DNA of 17,813 nt from HGM11501 sp045123995. GTDB lineage: Bacteria; Bacillota; Clostridia; CAKSNL01; HGM11501. Shown piece after piece: positions 14,369 to 17,813 of this stretch (its first letter is position 1; the number at the start of each line of letters is the position of its first letter). The stretch lies in assembly GCA_045123995.1 (NCBI GenBank), contig JBGVKY010000024.1:1-17813 (forward strand), in the 5' to 3' direction. The notes beneath the pieces were generated by a model, which was not told the origin of the DNA, did not search any database, and saw only the letters and a list, made by a program, of their open reading frames with translations. Both the position numbers and the translations under genes were made by a program.

Positions 14369-16030
14369 TTATTTCTCCTTACCCTTAATATTATCCTGTT
14401 TTCCGAAAGACTGCCTGGGCAAAACTTCCTCCTCTTTGTCAACCATACAGTCTATTACGAAAGGTCCTTCGTGAGAAAAGGCTTCTTCAAATGCTTTTTT
14501 AAGTTCCTCCATGGTTTCTGCCCGCATACCATCCGCTCCGAAAGCTTTTGAAAGCGCCACGAAATCTGTTTTTCTCGTAACTTCAGTGCCCGAATATCTG
14601 CTTTCGTAAAAATGTGTCTGCCACTGACGAACCATTCCCAAAACACCGTTATTCATTATAAGAATAACGATGGGGATTTTTTCCGTTACCATGGTTGCCA
14701 GTTCATTTAGGTTCATGGAAAAGCTTCCGTCTCCGGTTATCAAAACAGCTCTTTCTCCAAGGGCAACCGAAGCTCCCATGGCAGCTCCCATCCCAAATCC
14801 CATGGTACCGAGCCCCCCTGAAGATAGAAATCTTTTTTCCTTTTTGAATTTAACAAACTGTGCAGTCCACATCTGGTGCTGTCCTACATCTGTTGCCACG
14901 GGTGTATTTTCACCAAGAAAGCCTGAAAGCAAGCCGAGAATATTTTCAGGGGTCATTCCCTCTCTTTTATTCTCACTCTTTGATGCAATTTCTCTGAATC
15001 TTTTAATCTCTTTCTGCCATTCAGGTTTTTTCTTTTCATTTACCAACGGCAGAAGCTTTAATAAAGTTTCCTTAAGGTCTCCCCTTAAACAGTGGTCTGT
15101 GGGCATAATCTTGGAAAGCTCTGCCCCGTCAATATCTATATGGACTATTTTTGCAGAATCAGAAATCCTGCTTTTATCCCCTCTTGCTCTTTCGGAAAAA
15201 CGAACTCCCAGAGCAATTATCAAATCGGCATTTTGCATGGCAAGAGAATTTGCCGTGTTTCCATGCATTCCCGAAAGGCCTAAAAATCTTTCGTTTTCCG
15301 AAGAAAGAGTTGAAATCCCCATAAGCGAACTTCCCATAGGAGCGTCTATTTTTTCCGCCAGAGCGAGCATCAGATCCTTCGCCCCCGAAGTCGAAAGTCC
15401 GCCTCCGAAATAAATATAGGGCTTTTTGGAATTATTGATACTCTCTGCCGCCTCTTTAATCCTGATTTCCTTGGCGGGGAAAGGCTTGTCGAGAGTTATC
15501 CCTGTCTTTTCGGTATATTCCCACATAGCTGATTGAACGTCCCTTGGCACGTCAATTAAAACAGGACCCTGTCTTCCGGATAAAGCCAGAGAAAACGCTT
15601 CAATTATTGTGTCCTGAAGCTCACTTACATCATCAACAAAATAGTTGTGCTTTGTGATGGGAAGAGTTATACCGGTTATATCTATCTCCTGAAAATTATC
15701 ATTACCTATCTGGCTTGAATCCACATTTCCCGTAATTGCCACCATGGGAACCGAATCAAGATGTGCTGTGGCAATACCTGTTACAAGGTTGGTAGCTCCG
15801 GGGCCTGAGGTTGCCATTACAACCCCTACTTCACCGGTTGCTCTTGAATATCCGTCTGCCGCATGGGCCGCCCCCTGCTCGTGGCAGGTCAATATATGAC
15901 GGATTTCATCTTTATATTTATATAAAGAATCATAGACGTTTAATATCTGTCCTCCCGGATAGCCAAAGACAACTTTGCAATTTAAATCAATCAATGTTCT
16001 GACTAATATATCTGCACCTGACAAAAGCAT
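14369..16030 (-). CDS. ilvB: Acetolactate synthase catalytic (large) subunit
   Basis: A 553-residue thiamine-diphosphate enzyme that joins two pyruvates to acetolactate, or pyruvate and 2-oxobutyrate to acetohydroxybutyrate, in valine, leucine and isoleucine synthesis. It shows VFGYPGGQILNVYD, the catalytic Glu at 51 in TCHEQGAAHAADGYSR, GVVMATSGPGATNLVTG, DNFQEID, and the TPP/Mg motif GDGSFSMNLNEL at about 431. All are standard for biosynthetic IlvB rather than catabolic AlsS, as is the paired IlvN. ATG at 16030 follows GAGGAGG at 7 nt. It is first in ilvB-ilvN-lipoprotein, with its own promoter right after the SDR stop codon. Confidence 0.96.
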   Translation of the reverse strand: MLLSGADILVRTLIDLNCKVVFGYPGGQILNVYDSLYKYKDEIRHILTCHEQGAAHAADGYSRATGEVGVVMATSGPGATNLVTGIATAHLDSVPMVAITGNVDSSQIGNDNFQEIDITGITLPITKHNYFVDDVSELQDTIIEAFSLALSGRQGPVLIDVPRDVQSAMWEYTEKTGITLDKPFPAKEIRIKEAAESINNSKKPYIYFGGGLSTSGAKDLMLALAEKIDAPMGSSLMGISTLSSENERFLGLSGMHGNTANSLAMQNADLIIALGVRFSERARGDKSRISDSAKIVHIDIDGAELSKIMPTDHCLRGDLKETLLKLLPLVNEKKKPEWQKEIKRFREIASKSENKREGMTPENILGLLSGFLGENTPVATDVGQHQMWTAQFVKFKKEKRFLSSGGLGTMGFGMGAAMGASVALGERAVLITGDGSFSMNLNELATMVTEKIPIVILIMNNGVLGMVRQWQTHFYESRYSGTEVTRKTDFVALSKAFGADGMRAETMEELKKAFEEAFSHEGPFVIDCMVDKEEEVLPRQSFGKQDNIKGKEK

Positions 16031-16055
16031 ATAAACGCCTCCTCTTCTTTCATTA

Positions 16056-16085
16056 AACCTTATTTTATATCTATAACCTTATTTT
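16056..16085. promoter_or_regulatory. 11-bp direct repeat at the ilvB promoter
   Basis: AAAATAAGGTT (minus strand) occurs at 16075-16085 and again exactly at 16056-16066, a 19-bp period. The copies run from the -35/spacer into and just past the -10, placing two binding faces about two helical turns apart. This suits a repressor site. No T-box, leader peptide or Leu/Val/Ile codon run fits in the 60-nt gap. Confidence 0.45.
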
Positions 16086-16090
16086 GTCAA
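16062..16090 (-). promoter_or_regulatory. Promoter of the ilvB-ilvN-lipoprotein operon
   Basis: On the minus strand, TTGACA (16085-16090), a 17-nt spacer and TAAAAT (16062-16067), one mismatch from consensus. The -35 directly follows the SDR stop codon. The predicted leader is only about 25 nt. Confidence 0.8.
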
Positions 16091-16738
16091 CTACCATATA
16101 AAGTTGGATTTTGCCGCTTCTCCGTTATCTATCAATATATCCTGTGCTGTCATGGATTTATTTATAACCGTCACAAAATATGCCCAATCGGCTATTTCTT
16201 CAGGCTCTGCCCATTTTTTTATAAGGGTTTCGTCCATGATTTTGCCCCAGAGATGGGGGTCATTCATAACTCTTTCGTTAAGCTCCGTACGGACTCCCCC
16301 GGGAGATAAGCTGTTGCTTGTGGCATTATATTTCGCAATTCTCAAGGCCACGTTTTTCATGTAGCTTACCATTCCGCCCTTGCTTGCAGCATACTCCGGG
16401 AATTCCGCACCTGTAGAAGCGGATGCTGATGCTATAAATAAAACACTTTTTATATCTTCTGAAACTCCGTATTTTTCAGTTACACGGATTGTTCCTTTAA
16501 GATTTACGTCAATGTCATCAGCTGAATCCTGCACCCCTGCATTGTTGATTAAAATATCTATGCCTGAAATATCGGGAAGTTCTGAAGAAAAGATATCCCC
16601 CTGAAAGTGAGTATATTTTTCATGTTTAAGGCTTTCTTTTTCTATATCGATGCCAAAAACCTCATGGCCCTCGTCCAAAAACTTTTTGGCAATGGCATAT
16701 CCTATACCCTTAGAAGTTCCTGTAATTAAAACTCTCAT
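16091..16738 (-). CDS. Short-chain dehydrogenase/reductase (SDR), classical type
   Basis: A 215-residue NAD(P)-dependent oxidoreductase. The Rossmann cofactor motif TGTSKGIG is at 6-13, NNAG at 65-68, the Ser of FIASAS at about 104-106, and the catalytic Y116/K120 in YAASK; then LSPGGVRTEL. It is shorter than the usual 240-260 residues, mainly in the loop after the cofactor motif. The start is the ATG at 16738, preceded by AAAGGTGG at 6-7 nt; upstream in-frame starts lie inside the transporter gene. The ATG overlaps the transporter's TGA as ATGA, so translation is coupled. The substrate is not evident. Co-expression with a VUT transporter hints at handling of an imported compound, but this is inference. 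Confidence 0.92.
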   Translation of the reverse strand: MRVLITGTSKGIGYAIAKKFLDEGHEVFGIDIEKESLKHEKYTHFQGDIFSSELPDISGIDILINNAGVQDSADDIDVNLKGTIRVTEKYGVSEDIKSVLFIASASASTGAEFPEYAASKGGMVSYMKNVALRIAKYNATSNSLSPGGVRTELNERVMNDPHLWGKIMDETLIKKWAEPEEIADWAYFVTVINKSMTAQDILIDNGEAAKSNFIW

Positions 16739-17478
16739 TTCGTTCCCACCTTTATAAGATATTCTTTTCCCACTTCTTCTTTTTCCCATTTCTTAAGTAT
16801 TCTGTATCCTAATTTCGCAAAAATAAGTTCTGTCAAAAGCTCAATTAAAACACCGGTCAGGGCACAGTTTATACACTGAATAAGACTCCAGCCGAAAAAG
16901 GCACGGCTTACCAAAAGGGCGAAAACCAAATTGTCTGATAGTTGCCCTAATGTAGTTGATATATATGTCCTCTTAAAAAATGCGAAGAATCCCTTTTTGT
17001 TTTTACATATCCTCTTTCCCACGGCGTGATTGGTGAAGTTGTTAACCACAGCCGATACTAAAAAAGATACGGCACTTCCGAAAATAACGTACCAAGAGCC
17101 ACCGAAGGTTACGTCCAGAGCATTATTTATGACATCAGCTGATGAAGAATCCAAAGACGCTCCCCATGTGCCGGGAATTAAGCTTACCAGAAAGAAAATA
17201 AGACAAAGGCCAAGATTTATTAAAATAGCAATTACTGATATTTCTGTTGCCGCCTTTGGTCCGAAACGATTGGTTATTATATCCATGGTTAAAAAGGCAA
17301 ACCACGAAATTATCATTCCGCAGTCTAATGCCATAAAGGAAACGGGCAAACGGATACTTTTATTCGCCAGTAAATTCATGGAAAAAACCGTCAGAATAAA
17401 AAGCACGAAAATAATTGACGGTACTGACTTTATCAAAATACTGAGTTCTTCTTTTTTTCTTTTAATCTTACCAATCAT
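16735..17478 (-). CDS. VUT-family (queuosine precursor-type) membrane transporter
   Basis: A 247-residue integral membrane protein with about six hydrophobic segments (about 20-36, 46-66, 78-101, 129-146, 183-200, 203-222). It matches the VUT family (PF02592, YhhQ/QPTR-like), proposed or shown in some members to import queuosine precursors. Recognisable parts are MNLLANKSI, LDCGMIISWFAFLTMDIITNRFGPKAATEIS (in two pieces around residues 51-81) and a SDN motif at 181. The ATG at 17478 has GGAGG at 6 nt. The frame stays open to 17592, but that extension runs through a candidate riboswitch and terminator and lacks an SD, so it is rejected. It is coupled to the SDR gene by an ATGA overlap. Confidence 0.85.
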   Translation of the reverse strand: MIGKIKRKKEELSILIKSVPSIIFVLFILTVFSMNLLANKSIRLPVSFMALDCGMIISWFAFLTMDIITNRFGPKAATEISVIAILINLGLCLIFFLVSLIPGTWGASLDSSSADVINNALDVTFGGSWYVIFGSAVSFLVSAVVNNFTNHAVGKRICKNKKGFFAFFKRTYISTTLGQLSDNLVFALLVSRAFFGWSLIQCINCALTGVLIELLTELIFAKLGYRILKKWEKEEVGKEYLIKVGTK

Positions 17479-17494
17479 TTTATCCTCCAAATAT

Positions 17495-17523
17495 AAAAGG
17501 GTAGCATAATGCCACCCTTTTTT
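17495..17523 (-). terminator. Leader terminator before the transporter gene
   Basis: In RNA sense AAAAGGGTGGCAT pairs with ATGCTACCCTTTT, a 13-bp stem with one wobble and a tight loop, followed by TTTTATATTT and, a few bases later, the GGAGG of the transporter. It fits the expression platform of the candidate riboswitch at 17521-17580. The U tract is imperfect, so its strength is uncertain. Confidence 0.6.
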
Positions 17524-17580
17524 CCATAGTTTTATTCTGGGCTTACGCCCGAACAGGATGGTTACGAACTGTTCCAGGTA
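17521..17580 (-). ncRNA. Candidate preQ1-type riboswitch aptamer (pseudoknot)
   Basis: In RNA sense: P1 GAACAG / CTGTTC (about 17570-17575 and 17551-17556); its loop reads TTCGTAACCATC; a small hairpin GGGC-GTAA-GCCC (GNRA loop) follows; then the A-rich tail AGAATAAAACTATGG. ATGG in the tail can pair with CCAT in the loop, giving an H-type pseudoknot. The loop and tail resemble preQ1 class I aptamers (a U-rich/GUAACC loop and an AACAAAACAAGG-like tail in the Thermoanaerobacter element, from memory). The inserted hairpin is unlike the minimal class I. The downstream gene is a VUT-family transporter, a typical preQ1 target. Class and ligand are unproven. Confidence 0.5.
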
Positions 17581-17610
17581 AAAATTTTTCAATAAAGAAA
17601 AATTTTTACC
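17577..17610. repeat. Perfect 14-bp inverted repeat at the repeat/riboswitch junction
   Basis: GGTAAAAATTTTTC (17577-17590) and GAAAAATTTTTACC (17597-17610) are exact complements around an AATAAA loop. The left arm includes the first bases of the candidate aptamer and the right arm belongs to the 110-bp repeat. In the second repeat unit the left arm is replaced by a T run. Confidence 0.85.
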
Positions 17611-17813
17611 GAAGTTGACTCTTCGTTAAAAAATGCGAATAGCATTTTAGAAGATGTCAACACATTATTTACCAAAATGCGAACAGCATTTTGTTTTTTC
17701 AATAAAGAAAAATTTTTACCGAAGTTGACTCTTCGTTAAAAAATGCGAATAGCATTTTAGAAGATGTCAACACATTATTTACCAAAATGCGAACAGCATT
17801 TTGTTTTTTCAAT
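17585..17813. repeat. 110-bp tandem repeat, two exact copies plus start of a third
   Basis: 17585-17694 and 17695-17804 are identical, and 17805-17813 begins a third copy that the window end cuts off. Each unit holds two hairpins of the form AAAATGC-gaaya-GCATTTT (17630-17648 and 17673-17693, again 110 bp on). The first is nested in a wider imperfect inverted repeat with GTTGAC (17614-17619) and GTCAAC (17656-17661) at its ends. It contains no ORF of note. It lies upstream of the transporter leader, and no convincing promoter was found in it. Confidence 0.95.

Noticed and set aside
14670..15413. Long plus-strand reading frame (247 codons) opposite ilvB
   Set aside because: It is an antisense shadow of a clearly functional TPP enzyme gene, with no SD and no recognisable protein features.
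17478..17592. N-terminal extension of the transporter frame by 38 residues
   Set aside because: It runs through the candidate aptamer and terminator, has no Shine-Dalgarno sequence, and is not hydrophobic or conserved-looking. ATG at 17478 has GGAGG.
17614..17661. Integron attC-like site (GTTGAC/GTCAAC arms around a hairpin)
   Set aside because: The ends do not fit the GTTRRRY/RYYYAAC core, no integrase or cassette is present, and the simple hairpin repeat explains it.
17585..17813. CRISPR array
   Set aside because: The 110-bp units are directly adjacent and wholly identical, with no variable spacers and no cas genes nearby.

Overview
The window looks like a chromosomal segment of a low-to-moderate GC Gram-positive anaerobe of the class Clostridia, probably from an uncultured gut lineage. 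The evidence is strong AGGAG-type ribosome binding sites, near-consensus SigA promoters (TTGACA/TATAAT), short U-tailed terminators, a surface protein with three SLH domains and an InlB-type repeat, lipobox lipoproteins, and a class A penicillin-binding protein with a Clostridia-like tail. No phage, transposase, CRISPR, tRNA or rRNA signature was seen. The right edge ends inside a tandem repeat, which suggests the end of an assembled contig.

Layout. 1-810 (-): 5' part of a secreted protein with a discoidin-like domain; its own promoter and a structured leader lie at 811-1006. 1203-1997 (-): amidohydrolase with a perfect promoter of its own. 2057-2380 (-): small membrane-anchored protein resembling the BofC C-terminal domain. 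2520-4778 (+): class A PBP. 4823-6491 (-): PIG-L deacetylase followed by a NagB-like isomerase with an altered active site. 6629-11914 (-): 1761-residue SLH surface protein with a long Cys/His repeat array. 12123-13178 (+): membrane protein with a lipobox, about seven TM segments and a C-terminal LuxR-type HTH, divergent from the SLH gene. 13208-16030 (-): ilvB-ilvN and a lipoprotein gene. 16091-17478 (-): VUT-family transporter and a translationally coupled SDR, preceded by a leader that looks like a preQ1-type pseudoknot riboswitch with a terminator. 17585-17813: two exact copies, and the start of a third, of a 110-bp hairpin-rich repeat.

How parts may work together. The SLH protein and the membrane LuxR-type protein share a short intergenic region. 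In it the two promoters overlap face to face, and GTGTGGG boxes sit where a regulator could act on both, so the neighbour may be the regulator of the surface protein (inference). The PIG-L/NagB-like pair suggests processing of an N-acetyl amino sugar. The ilvBN promoter carries an 11-bp direct repeat instead of a T-box or leader peptide. Several long reading-frame starts were moved downstream, because the upstream extensions run through promoters, Shine-Dalgarno sequences or the candidate riboswitch.
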